64,000 nt of DNA, taken from Gluconacetobacter entanii. GTDB lineage: Bacteria > Pseudomonadota > Alphaproteobacteria > Acetobacterales > Acetobacteraceae. The notes beneath the pieces are model-generated. The model searched no databases. It saw nothing but the letters and a program-made list of their open reading frames with translations, and had not been told where the DNA came from. The stretch covers positions 124,001 through 188,000 of the forward strand of contig NZ_NKUF01000002.1 in assembly GCF_003206495.1 (NCBI RefSeq). Direction: 5' to 3'. Shown piece by piece: positions 18,565 through 27,661 of this stretch (position 1 is the stretch's first letter; each line of letters begins with the position of its first letter). A program made the translations under genes and the position numbers.

Positions 18565-18650
18565 TAAAAGTTTTTGGGTGCCGCCTTTTTTCAAAAAGGC
18601 GGCGTTCCTTGAAGCTTTTTGAAAAAAGCTTCACCAAAAACTTTTTATTT
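18565..18650 (-). repeat. Double-hairpin intergenic repeat, copy 3 (reverse)
   Basis: Reverse orientation: GCCGCCTTTTT / AAAAAGGCGGC first, then GAAGCTTTTT / AAAAAAGCTTC, closed by TTAAAAGTTTTTGGGTG and CACCAAAAACTTTTTA. It lies in the convergent junction with the glycerate kinase gene. Confidence 0.92.
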
Positions 18651-18672
18651 TATCAATGATTTTTCGAATCCC

Positions 18673-19995
18673 CTACAGCACCATGATTGCACGGATGTCG
18701 TTGACGTTCGTCAGCGTCGGGCCGGTGCGGATCAGGTCTCCCGTGGCGTCAAACAGGCCGTAGCTGTCATGGCGGCGCAGGAACTCCCGCGGGTCCAGTC
18801 CCAGCGCGCGGGCGCGTGACAGCGTATCGGGCGTGATGAGCGCACCTGCCGCGTCCTCGGTCCCGTCGATGCCGTCGCTGTCCCCCGCGATGGCCCAGAT
18901 CCCGTCCTGTCCCCGCAACGCAAGGGCGAGGGAGAGCAGGAATTCCGTATTGCGGCCGCCGCGCCCGGGTGGGCCATCGGCCGGGCGGATGCTGACGGTC
19001 GTCTCCCCACCCGACAGCAGCACGGCAGGCCCCGCCACCGGCATGCCGTGGTGACGCGCGGACTGCGCGATGCCAGCCATGATGATCGCGGCTTCCCGGC
19101 TTTCTCCCTCCAGCGCATCGCCAAGGATCAGCGGCGTCAGGCCAAGGCTGCGTGCCTCGTCTGCCGCGGCCTCCAGCGCCATCAGCGGTGTGGAAATCAG
19201 GATGTAGCGATTGTCCGGGTTGGGCTGCATGCGTGCGGGCGCAGGATGTGTCAGGGCGTCGATGACCTGTGGCGGGACGGTGATGTCGCGGCGGCGCAGC
19301 ACCGCGAGCGCATCGGCAGGTGTCGTGGGGTCCGGCACGGTCGGCCCGCTTGCGATGGTCAGCGGGTCATCCCCCGGCACGTCGCTGATGGCCAGTGTCA
19401 GCACGGGCGCTGGCGCGCAGGCGCAGGCCAGGCGTCCCCCCTTGACCTGCGACAGGTGGCGGCGCACCAGGTTCATGTCGCCGATATCCGCCCCCGAATG
19501 GAGCAGGGCGCGGTTGAGTGCGCGCATGTCCTCCAGCGTCAGGCCCGGTGCGGGCAGTTCCATCAGCGCCGAACCACCCCCGGAAATCAGGGCGATGACA
19601 AGGTCATCCGGCCCAAGGCCCCGCACTTCGTCAAGCATGGCGCGCGCCGCGTCCTCGCTGCGGCTGTCGGGGACGGGATGGGCGGCTTCCATCACCCGGA
19701 TGCGCGATGTCGTGGCCATGTGCCCGTCGCGCGTCACCACAACCCCACGCAGCGGCACGTCCGGCCATGCCTGTTCCAGGGCCGCGGCCATGGCAGCGGC
19801 GGCCTTGCCCGCGCCGATCACCACGCACCGTCCCGCTGGTGGCGGGGGCAGGTGGCGCGCCAGCACGCGTGCTGGCTGCGCGCTGTGGATGGCGGCGTCG
19901 AAGATCCGTCGCAATGCGGCGCGTGCGGTCTCGTCGTGCCACGCATCTGGTGCTGCGGAGGGGAAAAGTGTGGGGGACATCGGACGATCCATCAT
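18673..19995 (-). CDS. Glycerate 2-kinase (MOFRL family, TtuD/GckA-like)
   Basis: 440 residues with the DUF4147 N-terminal domain (VVIGAGKAAAAMAAALEQ, EAAHPVPDSRSEDAARAML, ALISGGGSALMELPAPG) and the C-terminal MOFRL domain (VLLSGGETTVSI, GGRNTEFLLSLALAL, GDSDGIDGTEDAAGA). These enzymes phosphorylate D-glycerate to 2-phosphoglycerate and were long annotated as hydroxypyruvate reductase (TtuD). The start is the ATG at 19995 or, five codons in, 19980. No glyoxylate genes are adjacent, so the pathway context is not given by neighbours. Confidence 0.88.
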   Translation of the reverse strand: MMDRPMSPTLFPSAAPDAWHDETARAALRRIFDAAIHSAQPARVLARHLPPPPAGRCVVIGAGKAAAAMAAALEQAWPDVPLRGVVVTRDGHMATTSRIRVMEAAHPVPDSRSEDAARAMLDEVRGLGPDDLVIALISGGGSALMELPAPGLTLEDMRALNRALLHSGADIGDMNLVRRHLSQVKGGRLACACAPAPVLTLAISDVPGDDPLTIASGPTVPDPTTPADALAVLRRRDITVPPQVIDALTHPAPARMQPNPDNRYILISTPLMALEAAADEARSLGLTPLILGDALEGESREAAIIMAGIAQSARHHGMPVAGPAVLLSGGETTVSIRPADGPPGRGGRNTEFLLSLALALRGQDGIWAIAGDSDGIDGTEDAAGALITPDTLSRARALGLDPREFLRRHDSYGLFDATGDLIRTGPTLTNVNDIRAIMVL

Positions 19996-20422
19996 GCGGA
20001 AGGGGGCAGGCTCTGTTCTCGTTGCGTGTTGAAGGGCGATTTTTCAAGGGGTCGCTGACCTCTCACCCCCTCAATTCACTGATAAGTCATGGTTTCCAAA
20101 GGGCAATCCCCTTTGGCGGGTTTCAGGGCAGGGCCCTGATGCTCATCACCAGCACTTAACAGGGCCAGTGTCTCCCGGGCCGTCCTGCAAACCCGTCTTG
20201 CACGCCCCTGTATCGCACCCGAACAGGGCCGCCAGACAGGGGGGCGTAGGCGTGTCACAATTGTCACGACTGTATCAGGTAGGGGCCGTAGGATGCGATA
20301 CAGGGCCTGCACACGCGAAATTGGGGCCCGTGGCTCTGGATCGGGGCAGGGTAAGATGTTACGCCGCCCGGCGTGGATAAGGGCACCTGTGCCCGGATCG
20401 ACCATCAGGAGGAGAGCGGCCC
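19996..20422. other. Intergenic region between divergent ttuD-like and coaA
   Basis: 427 bp without a credible gene. It contains the two-hairpin structure annotated at 20096-20138, and presumably the promoters of both flanking genes, which I cannot place with confidence. Confidence 0.5.
20096..20138. repeat. Paired GC-rich hairpins, REP-like
   Basis: Two adjacent perfect hairpins: CCAAAGGG / CCCTTTGG (20096-20116, loop CAATC) and CAGGGC / GCCCTG (20124-20138, loop AGG). The paired-hairpin plan resembles REP-type palindromic elements. Only one copy is seen in this window and its sequence is unrelated to the A/T-looped family. Confidence 0.4.
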
Positions 20423-21397
20423 TTGGAGAGTGGAAAGGGTAACAGTCCCGACACGCCACAGGTCCCGTCATATGGCGCGACCCGGCCATACATGATTTTC
20501 CCCCGCCCCGAATGGGCGGCCCTGCGCGCCAATGTGCCCCAGTCCCTGAACGAGGCGGAGGTCGCGTCCCTGCGCGGCCATAACGAACCGGTCTCTCTGG
20601 AAGACATTGCGGAGGTGTACCTGCCGCTGTCGCGCCTGCTCAACCTGCATGTGCTTGCCAGTCGCAGCCTCAACAACATGGTCAAGAGCGCCTTCCTCGG
20701 CGTGCCGCGCCGGACGGTGCCCTTCATCATCGGCATCGCCGGAAGTGTGGGCGTGGGCAAGAGCACGTTCGCCCGCCTGCTGCAGGCGGTGATGTCGCGC
20801 TGGCCCGACCATCCCAACGTGTCGCTGGTGACGACGGACGGCTTCCTGCTGCCGACGCGCGTGCTGCAGGAGCGTGACCTGATGGCGCGCAAGGGCTTTC
20901 CCGAAAGCTATGACCTGCGGCAGATGATCTCCTTCCTCGCCGCGCTCAAGGCGGGGGAGCGTAACCTCGACGTGCCCATCTATTCGCACGAGGCCTATGA
21001 CATCATCCCCGACCGCTATCAGGTGGTGGACCAGCCGGACATCCTGATCTTCGAGGGACTGAACGTGCTGCAGACCGCGTCCGAACAGCCCTTCATGGCG
21101 TCGGACTTCTTTGACTTTTCCATCTATCTCGACGCGGATACGCAGGATATCGAACGGTGGTACGTGCAGCGTTTCCAGTTGCTGCAGCAGACCGCCTTTC
21201 GCAAGCCGACGTCATATTTCCACCATTACCGCGACCTGACCCCGGAACAGGCGGAGAAGGTGGCGCATGATATCTGGCGGCGCATCAACCTGCCGAACCT
21301 TGAGGAAAACATCCTGCCCACGCGCGAACGCGCGCGCCTGATCCTGCGCAAGGGGCCAAGCCACAGCGTCAGCACGGTCTGGATGCGCCAGATCTGA
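20423..21397 (+). CDS. coaA: Pantothenate kinase (type I)
   Basis: 324 residues. Phosphorylates pantothenate, the first committed step of CoA synthesis. The P-loop is GIAGSVGVGKSTFARLL; VTTDGFLLPTRVL, GFPESYDLRQMISFL and FEGLNVLQ are CoaA family signatures, and the C-terminal RERARLILRKGPSHSV is conserved. The start is a TTG at 20423 with AGGAGG at 20407-20412. A repeat element follows in the convergent gap. Confidence 0.95.
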   Translation: MESGKGNSPDTPQVPSYGATRPYMIFPRPEWAALRANVPQSLNEAEVASLRGHNEPVSLEDIAEVYLPLSRLLNLHVLASRSLNNMVKSAFLGVPRRTVPFIIGIAGSVGVGKSTFARLLQAVMSRWPDHPNVSLVTTDGFLLPTRVLQERDLMARKGFPESYDLRQMISFLAALKAGERNLDVPIYSHEAYDIIPDRYQVVDQPDILIFEGLNVLQTASEQPFMASDFFDFSIYLDADTQDIERWYVQRFQLLQQTAFRKPTSYFHHYRDLTPEQAEKVAHDIWRRINLPNLEENILPTRERARLILRKGPSHSVSTVWMRQI

Positions 21398-21422
21398 GGG
21401 CGTGCGTGTTTTTGGATAAATA

Positions 21423-21510
21423 TTAAAAGTTTTTGGGTGCCGCCTTTTGATCTGAAAGGGCGGCGTTCTTTGAAGCTTTTTGGAAGAAGCTTCACCAAAA
21501 ACTTCTTTTA
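21423..21510 (-). repeat. Double-hairpin intergenic repeat, copy 4 (reverse)
   Basis: GCCGCCTTTTGATC / GAAAGGGCGGC, then GAAGCTTTTTGG / GAAGCTTC, closed by TTAAAAGTTTTTGGGTG and CACCAAAAACTTC. It lies in the coaA/aldA-like convergent junction. Confidence 0.9.
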
Positions 21511-21528
21511 CTTCAGTCGGTTCATACG

Positions 21529-21555
21529 AAAACAGGGAGCCCGAAGGCCCCCTGT
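21529..21555 (-). terminator. Terminator of the aldehyde dehydrogenase gene
   Basis: On the minus strand ACAGGGGGCC and GGCTCCCTGT form a hairpin with a TTCG tetraloop, followed by TTTTC. It lies 27 bases after the stop at 21582. Confidence 0.65.
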
Positions 21556-21581
21556 CATGGTCGCGCGATGCGAAAACCGCC

Positions 21582-23030
21582 TCAGTAATTGAGGTAGATG
21601 GTCTTGGTATCGACATAGGCTTCGAGGCCGTACTGACCGTCCTCGCCCCCGATGCCGCTGTCGCCATAACCATGGTGGAAGCCCTGCGCGGCCTCGCCCC
21701 CTTCGCGGTTGACGTAGATCTCGCCAAAATTCAGTTCATTGCTCATGCGCATGATCTTTTTCAGGTCCTGCGTGAACATATAGGCCGACAGGCCATAGCG
21801 CGACTTGTTGGCCATCATCAGCGCCTCGTCAAAGTCCTCGACCTTGATGAGCGACAGGACCGGGCCGAACACCTCGTTCTGCGTGATGTCCATTTCGTTC
21901 GTCACGTTCGTCAGCAGCGTGGGCGCATAGAAATTGCCCGTGTCATAGATGCCACCCGTCAGGGCCTTGCCCCCGATCTCGACCTTCGCACCCTGCGCCA
22001 CGGCGCGCTGGACCATGTCATCGACCTTTTCCATCTCCGCCTTGCTGATCTTCGGCCCCATGGTTGTATCCGCGTCAAGCGGGTTGCCGACCTTGATTTC
22101 CGCGATCTTCCTGCGCAGCAGGTCGAGGAACTGGTCATAGACCGCCTGGTGGACATAGGTGCGTTCGTTGGCGGTGCAGACCTGCCCGCAATTCATGAAT
22201 CGTGCAGCAACGGCAGCGTTCGCCGCGGCCTCGATATCCGCGTCGTCCATGACGATGAACGGGGCCTTGCCGCCCAGTTCAAGCCGCACTTCCTTCAGCC
22301 CTTCGGACGCCGCCGCCATGATCTTGCGGCCTGCGGGCGTGCTGCCGGTCATGGTGATCAGCTTGGTGATCGGGTTGGTGACAAGCTGGTTGCCCACCGT
22401 CAGGCCGCCGCCGGTGACGACGTTGAACACGCCCTTGGGGAAGCCTGCTTCCACCGACAGTTCCGCCAGCGCGAGTGTGGCCAACGGCGTCAGTTCATGC
22501 GGCTTGATGACGAAGGTGTTGCCCGCCGCCAGCGCCGGGCCAAGCTTGCGCGCCGTCAGGGCAAGGGGGAAGTTCCATGCCGAAATCCCGGCGACGACGC
22601 CATGGGGGATCTTCTCGATCAGGATCTTTTCGCCCGGGCGGCTGCCGGGGATGATGTTACCCTCCAGCCTGCGGGCATTTTCCGCAGCGAAGCGGATCAA
22701 CTGGATGGCGAAGTTGACCTCCACTTTCGCCTCGCGGATGGGCTTGCCGTTTTCGCTGGTGATGATGCGCGCCAGCCTGTCCTCGTCCCGGCGGATCAGG
22801 TCGATCAGCTTGTACAGGTAGTCCGCGCGGTCGGTGGCGATCAGGCGGCTCCAGGTGCCAAAGGCGTCCTGCGCGGTCTGCAGGGCGCGATCGACGTCGT
22901 CCTTGCTGGCGATGCCGACGCTGGCCAGCGCCTCGCCCGTTGCGGGGTTGCGGATGGTGTCGCGTTCCTCGGTCGTGGCGGGCACCCATTCGCCACCAAT
23001 GAACAGGTCGTAGGTTCTGACGTCCGTCAT
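21582..23030 (-). CDS. aldA: Aldehyde dehydrogenase, AldA (lactaldehyde/glycolaldehyde) type
   Basis: 482 residues of the NAD(P)-dependent aldehyde dehydrogenase superfamily. The catalytic Cys is in NCGQVCTANERTYVH, the general base Glu in LELGGKAPFIV, and the cofactor region is VAGISAWNFPLALTARK. The C-terminus (GFHHGYGDSGIGGEDG, then GLEAY...YLNY) resembles E. coli AldA, which oxidises lactaldehyde and glycolaldehyde; the precise substrate is inferred. The start is the ATG at 23030 with GGAG eight bases before it; the frame is open to 23120. It is preceded on the same strand by a ferritin-like gene 219 bp away. Confidence 0.8.
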   Translation of the reverse strand: MTDVRTYDLFIGGEWVPATTEERDTIRNPATGEALASVGIASKDDVDRALQTAQDAFGTWSRLIATDRADYLYKLIDLIRRDEDRLARIITSENGKPIREAKVEVNFAIQLIRFAAENARRLEGNIIPGSRPGEKILIEKIPHGVVAGISAWNFPLALTARKLGPALAAGNTFVIKPHELTPLATLALAELSVEAGFPKGVFNVVTGGGLTVGNQLVTNPITKLITMTGSTPAGRKIMAAASEGLKEVRLELGGKAPFIVMDDADIEAAANAAVAARFMNCGQVCTANERTYVHQAVYDQFLDLLRRKIAEIKVGNPLDADTTMGPKISKAEMEKVDDMVQRAVAQGAKVEIGGKALTGGIYDTGNFYAPTLLTNVTNEMDITQNEVFGPVLSLIKVEDFDEALMMANKSRYGLSAYMFTQDLKKIMRMSNELNFGEIYVNREGGEAAQGFHHGYGDSGIGGEDGQYGLEAYVDTKTIYLNY

Positions 23031-23249
23031 GTCAGGGTCTCCGTAATGGTTGGTCCGGTTTTGGCAGGCGGTCAGGCCATCCCTGTTCAGGGGGCCATCG
23101 ACCGTGCCGGATGCTGTCATGCGGCGCTTGATGCGTCCGGTGTGCGGGAAAAGGGCAGGGACCGGGCGTGCAGGGGCAACCGGCCATGTCGGGACATGGC
23201 CGGGGGACGCAGGCGCCGCGAAAAAGGGAAAAATGGCCGAACGTAGGGA

Positions 23250-23813
23250 TCAGGGCAGGAACGGCGTGCCTTCATGCGCGACCAGCAGGTCATGCATGTC
23301 CGTTGCGTGTTCCTCTTCTTCGGCGAGGATCTTTTCAAGCATGATGCGCGTGGTCGGGTCATGGTCCGCGAAATAGCGGATCAGTTCGCGGTAATGCTCG
23401 ATCACGAGGCGTTCGGCCACGAGGTTCTGGCGCACCATTTCCACCAGGTTGCCGCCCGCGCCATATTCGCTGGCTGAACGGGTGGCCAGCCCTTCTGGTG
23501 ACAGGTTGGGCACGCCGCCCAACTGGTCGATGCGTTCGGCGGCCCACATCATATGCGCGCGCTCTTCCTTGGCGTGGGTCGCGAATTCGGCGGCCACGCT
23601 TTCACTGGTGATGCCTTCGACGGAAATCGAATGCATGGTATAGCGCAGGACACAGACAAGTTCCGTCGCGACAACCGTCTGCAGCAGGTCGATGGCCGTC
23701 TTGACGTTCCCCTGATAGGCAGGGGTCAGCGCCCCCTGTTCGATGGAGGCCTTCGCACGGGCGCGCAGGGTCTGCACGTCGGTCAGGAATGTGTTTTCAG
23801 CGGCTTTCGCCAT
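23250..23813 (-). CDS. Ferritin-like (bacterioferritin-type) diiron protein
   Basis: 187 residues, mainly four helices. Candidate diiron ligands follow the ferritin pattern: Glu in VVATELVCVLRY, Glu/His in HAKEERAHMMWAAERI, Glu in NLVAERLVIEHYREL and Glu/His in LAEEEEHATDMHDLL. It probably oxidises and stores iron or protects against peroxide. No haem-binding Met is identifiable by eye, and it could equally be a Dps-like or other ferritin-superfamily member. The start at 23813 is preceded by AAAGGAG. Confidence 0.75.
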   Translation of the reverse strand: MAKAAENTFLTDVQTLRARAKASIEQGALTPAYQGNVKTAIDLLQTVVATELVCVLRYTMHSISVEGITSESVAAEFATHAKEERAHMMWAAERIDQLGGVPNLSPEGLATRSASEYGAGGNLVEMVRQNLVAERLVIEHYRELIRYFADHDPTTRIMLEKILAEEEEHATDMHDLLVAHEGTPFLP

Positions 23814-24035
23814 TCCGGTGCTCCTTTCGGATCATGAACGGGCACGCATCGGGAAAGACCCGCGCCTGTGGCGTTCGTGGCGGATTGTGCCTGTCATAAC
23901 GGGGGAGGGGCATGACGGTTGCATGCGAAACACACCGGCACATTATACATGGGCATGTGATACGGCACGTCCTGCACGGCAGGGCAGTACGGCAGGGGCA
24001 GTACGCCGGACGTTACACCGGGGCATGATGGGGGC

Positions 24036-24959
24036 ATGATGGGCGCGGATGGCATGATGTCGCATGTGGTGACGGAACTGATCGCGGTGCTGACGGCGGT
24101 GCGTGACGGCGTGCCGCAGGTGATGACGATCGACGATGGCCGCCTGCTGCCCTCCGGCCCGCTGGAAAGCGGCCACCGTTCCCTGCAGGCGGGCGTGCGT
24201 TCATGGGTGGAGCAGCAGACCGGCCATCCCATCGGCCATGTGGAACAGCTTTATACCTTTGCCGACCATGACCGTGCCCTGCATCCCGAACAGGGCCGCA
24301 GCATCTCCATCTCCTACCTCGCCCTGACCCGCAGCCACGCGCGGGAGACGGGGTGGCGGGACTGGTACGACTATTTCCCGTGGGAGGACCGCACCAGCAA
24401 CACGACGCAGGAGGTCACGGACCTGATCGAACGCCGCCTGTGCGCGTGGGTGGCGGGCATGGCGGATATCGAGACGCGGATGCGCCAGTGGCAGCGCTGC
24501 ATGGCGCTGTTCGCCATCGGTGATGGCGGCGCGTGGGATGATGAACTCGTGCTGCAGCGCTATGAACTGCTGTATGAGGCGACCCTGGTGGCCGAAGCCG
24601 GATGCCCCCCCGTGCAGGCGATTCCCGGCCGGTACATGCACCGTGACCACCGTCGCATATTGGCAACGGCCATGGCGCGCCTGCGTGCAAGGATACGTTA
24701 CCGCCCAGTCGTGTTCGAACTGATGCCCGAGGAGTTCACCCTGTTCCAGTTGCAGCGCACGGTCGAAAGCCTGGCGGGATGCCATGTGCACAAGCAGAAT
24801 TTCCGCAGGCTGGTGACACAGCAGCAACTTATTGAGGAAACAGGCAGGATTGACGAAAAGACCGGCGGCAGGCCCGCCCGCCTGTTCCGTTTCTGTGGCG
24901 AGGTGCGGCGGGCGCGGCAGTTCGCGGGAAGCAAGCTGCCGATCGTACATTCAGGCTGA
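24036..24959 (+). CDS. nrtR: NrtR-like Nudix-related transcriptional regulator of NAD synthesis
   Basis: 307 residues. The N-terminal part has a Nudix fold with a degenerate Nudix box (PSGPLESGHRSLQAGVRSWVEQQTG; the catalytic RE and EE are altered), as in NrtR proteins that sense ADP-ribose or related NAD metabolites rather than hydrolyse them. The C-terminal part has the NrtR winged-helix signature: FELMPEEFTLFQLQRTVESL, then HKQNFRRLV and a basic GGRPARLFRF end. It lies directly upstream of nadABC with a perfect palindrome between, which makes it the natural repressor of that operon. Several ATGs cluster at the start (24036, 24039, 24054). Confidence 0.8.
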   Translation: MMGADGMMSHVVTELIAVLTAVRDGVPQVMTIDDGRLLPSGPLESGHRSLQAGVRSWVEQQTGHPIGHVEQLYTFADHDRALHPEQGRSISISYLALTRSHARETGWRDWYDYFPWEDRTSNTTQEVTDLIERRLCAWVAGMADIETRMRQWQRCMALFAIGDGGAWDDELVLQRYELLYEATLVAEAGCPPVQAIPGRYMHRDHRRILATAMARLRARIRYRPVVFELMPEEFTLFQLQRTVESLAGCHVHKQNFRRLVTQQQLIEETGRIDEKTGGRPARLFRFCGEVRRARQFAGSKLPIVHSG

Positions 24960-25064
24960 ACGCCCCCGCCTTCGGGATGGATGCAGGGACAGGATCACGA
25001 AAATCCTGATTGACACAGGCGGGGTTTCACGTTGGAAGTGTCCGGCCGGATGATCGTGCCTCAC

Positions 25065-25085
25065 TTATACTCAAATTGAGTATAA
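25065..25085. promoter_or_regulatory. 21-bp perfect palindrome upstream of nadA, candidate NrtR operator
   Basis: TTATACTCAA and TTGAGTATAA flank a single central A: ten-base arms with no mismatch. The left arm contains TATACT, a good -10 hexamer, so a bound dimer would occlude the promoter. It is 34 bp from the nadA start. Confidence 0.75.
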
Positions 25086-25118
25086 AGAAATCTGGGGCCA
25101 CCGGCGAGGAGGGCAATC

Positions 25119-26099
25119 ATGAATCAACTGGGTCCCCGGCAAGCGGCTGACCGGCTTTATGACCGCGTGCGCCATCTGGTCCCCGAGATGGAGTGGGCGA
25201 CGTTCCTTGACGACATCCGCGCCATCGAGGAACTCAAGCAGCAGCGCAACGCGATCATCCTGGCGCATAATTACCAGACGCCGGAAATCTTCCACTGCGT
25301 TGCCGACATCCGTGGCGACAGCCTCGCCCTCGCGCGGGAAGCGCAGGAGGCCAGCGCCGATGTCATCGTCATGGCGGGCGTGCATTTCATGGCCGAGACG
25401 GCGAAGATGCTCAATCCCGACAGTACCGTGCTGATCCCCGACATGCGGGCAGGATGTTCGCTGGCGGATTCCATCACGGCGGCCGATGTGCGCCTTCTGC
25501 GTGAACGCCATCCCGGCGTGCCCGTCGTGACCTACGTCAACACCTCGGCGGAGGTGAAGGCCGAAAGCGACATCTGCTGCACCTCGGGCAATGCGAAGCG
25601 TGTGGTCGAAAGCCTTGGCACGGACCGGGTCATCATGATCCCCGACGAATTCCTCGCCCGCAATATCGAGTCGGAGACCGGCATCCAGATGATCACGTGG
25701 CCCGGCCATTGCGAGGTGCATGAACGCTTCACCCCGCAGGAAATCACCCGCATGCGCGAGGACAATCCCGGCGTGGTGGTGCTGGCGCATCCGGAATGCC
25801 CGCCCGAAGTCGTCGCGGTGTCGGATTTTTCCGGCTCCACCGCGATGATGAGCGATTACGTGCAGGCCCATGACGGCGGCAAGGTGCTGCTGGTGACCGA
25901 ATGCTCCATGAGCGACAACCTCGCCCTTTTGCATCCGAAGATCGATTTCGTCCGCCCGTGCAACATGTGCCCGCACATGAAGCGCATCACCCTGTCGGGC
26001 CTGCGCCACGCGCTGGAGACCATGACGCATGAGGTGACGATCGACCCGGCGCTGGCGGCACGCGGGCGGCGTGCGGTCGAACGCATGCTGGCGATATGA
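25119..26099 (+). CDS. nadA: Quinolinate synthase
   Basis: 326 residues. Condenses iminoaspartate with dihydroxyacetone phosphate to quinolinate using a [4Fe-4S] cluster. Family motifs are [24 protein letters not shown] and [20 protein letters not shown]; the cluster cysteines lie in [10 protein letters not shown], the ICCTSGN region and the C-terminal CNMCPHMK. First gene of nadABC; its TGA overlaps the nadB ATG by four bases. Confidence 0.96.
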   Translation: MNQLGPRQAADRLYDRVRHLVPEMEWATFLDDIRAIEELKQQRNAIILAHNYQTPEIFHCVADIRGDSLALAREAQEASADVIVMAGVHFMAETAKMLNPDSTVLIPDMRAGCSLADSITAADVRLLRERHPGVPVVTYVNTSAEVKAESDICCTSGNAKRVVESLGTDRVIMIPDEFLARNIESETGIQMITWPGHCEVHERFTPQEITRMREDNPGVVVLAHPECPPEVVAVSDFSGSTAMMSDYVQAHDGGKVLLVTECSMSDNLALLHPKIDFVRPCNMCPHMKRITLSGLRHALETMTHEVTIDPALAARGRRAVERMLAI

Positions 26100-27661
26100 C
26101 CGGCGAAAGCCTGCGCGCCCTTGCCGGGCAACCCGTCATTGTCGGCGGCGGACTGGCCGGGGTGATGACGGCGCTGATGCTTGAGGGGCCATGCGTGCTG
26201 CTCTCGGCCGGGCCACTGGCCGCCGCGCGTCCCGCAATGGCGTCGAGCATGCTGGCGCAGGGCGGGATTGCCGCCGCGGTGGGGGCGGATGACACGCCCG
26301 CGCTGCATGCGGCCGATACGCTGGCCGCCGGGGCGGGGCTGTGTGATCCCGCCATCGTGGACCGTGTGACCGCCGACGGGCCGGACGCCATTGCGCGCCT
26401 TTCGGCGTTCGGGGTGCATTTCGACCGTGCAGCCGACGGCACGCTGAAACTGGGGCTGGAGGCCGCGCACTGCCGCCATCGCATCGTGCATGCGCGGGGT
26501 GATGCGTCCGGGGCCGCGATTATGGAGGCACTGGTGGCGCGTGTGTGCGCAACCCCGCGCATCACCGTCCTTGAAAATGCCCGCGTGCAGGCGCTCCTGA
26601 CCCATGACGGGGCCGTAACCGGCCTGCGCGCCAGCGTGATGGGACGTGACATCACATGGCCCGCGCCCGCCGTGGTGCTGGCCACGGGGGGGATCGGCGG
26701 CCTGTTTGGCGATACGACCAACCCGCTGGGATCCTGCGGGCAGGGACTGGCGCTGGCCGCGCGCGCAGGCGCGGTCCTGGGCAACCTTGAGTTCGTGCAG
26801 TTCCATCCCACGGCCCTTGCCGCCCGTCATGTGGCCGGTCCGATGCCGCTCATCAGCGAGGCCGTGCGTGGCGAAGGTGCCGTGCTGGTGGATGAGAATG
26901 GTGACCGCTTTACCGAGGAACTGGCTGCACGCGACATCGTCTCGCGCGCGGTGTGGCGGCACATGCGGGCAGGCCACCATGTCTTCCTTGATGCGCGGCA
27001 GGTGCTTGGTGCGCGTTTCGCCACCCGCTTTCCCGCCATCGACGCGCTGTGCCGTGCGCAGGGGATCGACCCCGCCCGGCAGCCGATCCCGGTGCGGCCC
27101 GCCGCCCATTACCATATGGGCGGGGTCGTGGTGGACGGTCGCGGGCGTACCGGCGTGCCCGGCCTGTGGGCCTGCGGGGAGGTGTCCTGCACCGGCCTGC
27201 ACGGGGCGAACCGCCTTGCCAGCAATTCCCTGCTGGAGGCCGTGTCGTTCGGCACATGGGTCGCCCGTGACCTGTCGGGCCTGTCGCTGGCCCGCACCGC
27301 CCCGCCGGGGGAAGATGGTGTCGCGCCCCCCCTCACGCCTGCCCCGAGCGAGGCCCTGCGTCGCGTCATGGCCCGTGGCGCGGGTGTGGTGCGCACGCAT
27401 GACGAACTGCATGAAACACTGTGGCGGTTTGCGTCACGGATGGAACATGATGATGCGGCCCTTGTCGCCGCCATGGTGGTGCTTGCGGCCCAGCAGCGCA
27501 GGGAAAGCCGTGGCGGTCATTTCCGCGCCGATTTTCCCGGGACCGCCCATGAGGCCGTGCCGTCGCGCCTGACGCTTGGCGCGGTGCGTGATGCGATCGC
27601 GCCGATCATGGCGCAGGCCGGCAAGATGACATTATCCCCTGATAACGGAGTGATCGCATGA
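26096..27661 (+). CDS. nadB: L-aspartate oxidase
   Basis: 521 residues, FAD-dependent. Makes iminoaspartate for NadA. The dinucleotide-binding motif is [30 protein letters not shown] is the NadB-specific stretch; the active-site region has [18 protein letters not shown] and the FAD-domain end [17 protein letters not shown]. Overlaps nadA and nadC by ATGA, so all three are coupled. Confidence 0.96.
   Translation: MTGESLRALAGQPVIVGGGLAGVMTALMLEGPCVLLSAGPLAAARPAMASSMLAQGGIAAAVGADDTPALHAADTLAAGAGLCDPAIVDRVTADGPDAIARLSAFGVHFDRAADGTLKLGLEAAHCRHRIVHARGDASGAAIMEALVARVCATPRITVLENARVQALLTHDGAVTGLRASVMGRDITWPAPAVVLATGGIGGLFGDTTNPLGSCGQGLALAARAGAVLGNLEFVQFHPTALAARHVAGPMPLISEAVRGEGAVLVDENGDRFTEELAARDIVSRAVWRHMRAGHHVFLDARQVLGARFATRFPAIDALCRAQGIDPARQPIPVRPAAHYHMGGVVVDGRGRTGVPGLWACGEVSCTGLHGANRLASNSLLEAVSFGTWVARDLSGLSLARTAPPGEDGVAPPLTPAPSEALRRVMARGAGVVRTHDELHETLWRFASRMEHDDAALVAAMVVLAAQQRRESRGGHFRADFPGTAHEAVPSRLTLGAVRDAIAPIMAQAGKMTLSPDNGVIA

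Noticed and set aside
21480-23246. A 588-codon plus-strand frame opposite the aldehyde dehydrogenase
   Set aside because: Antisense shadow; begins in repeat copy 4 and has no family motif.
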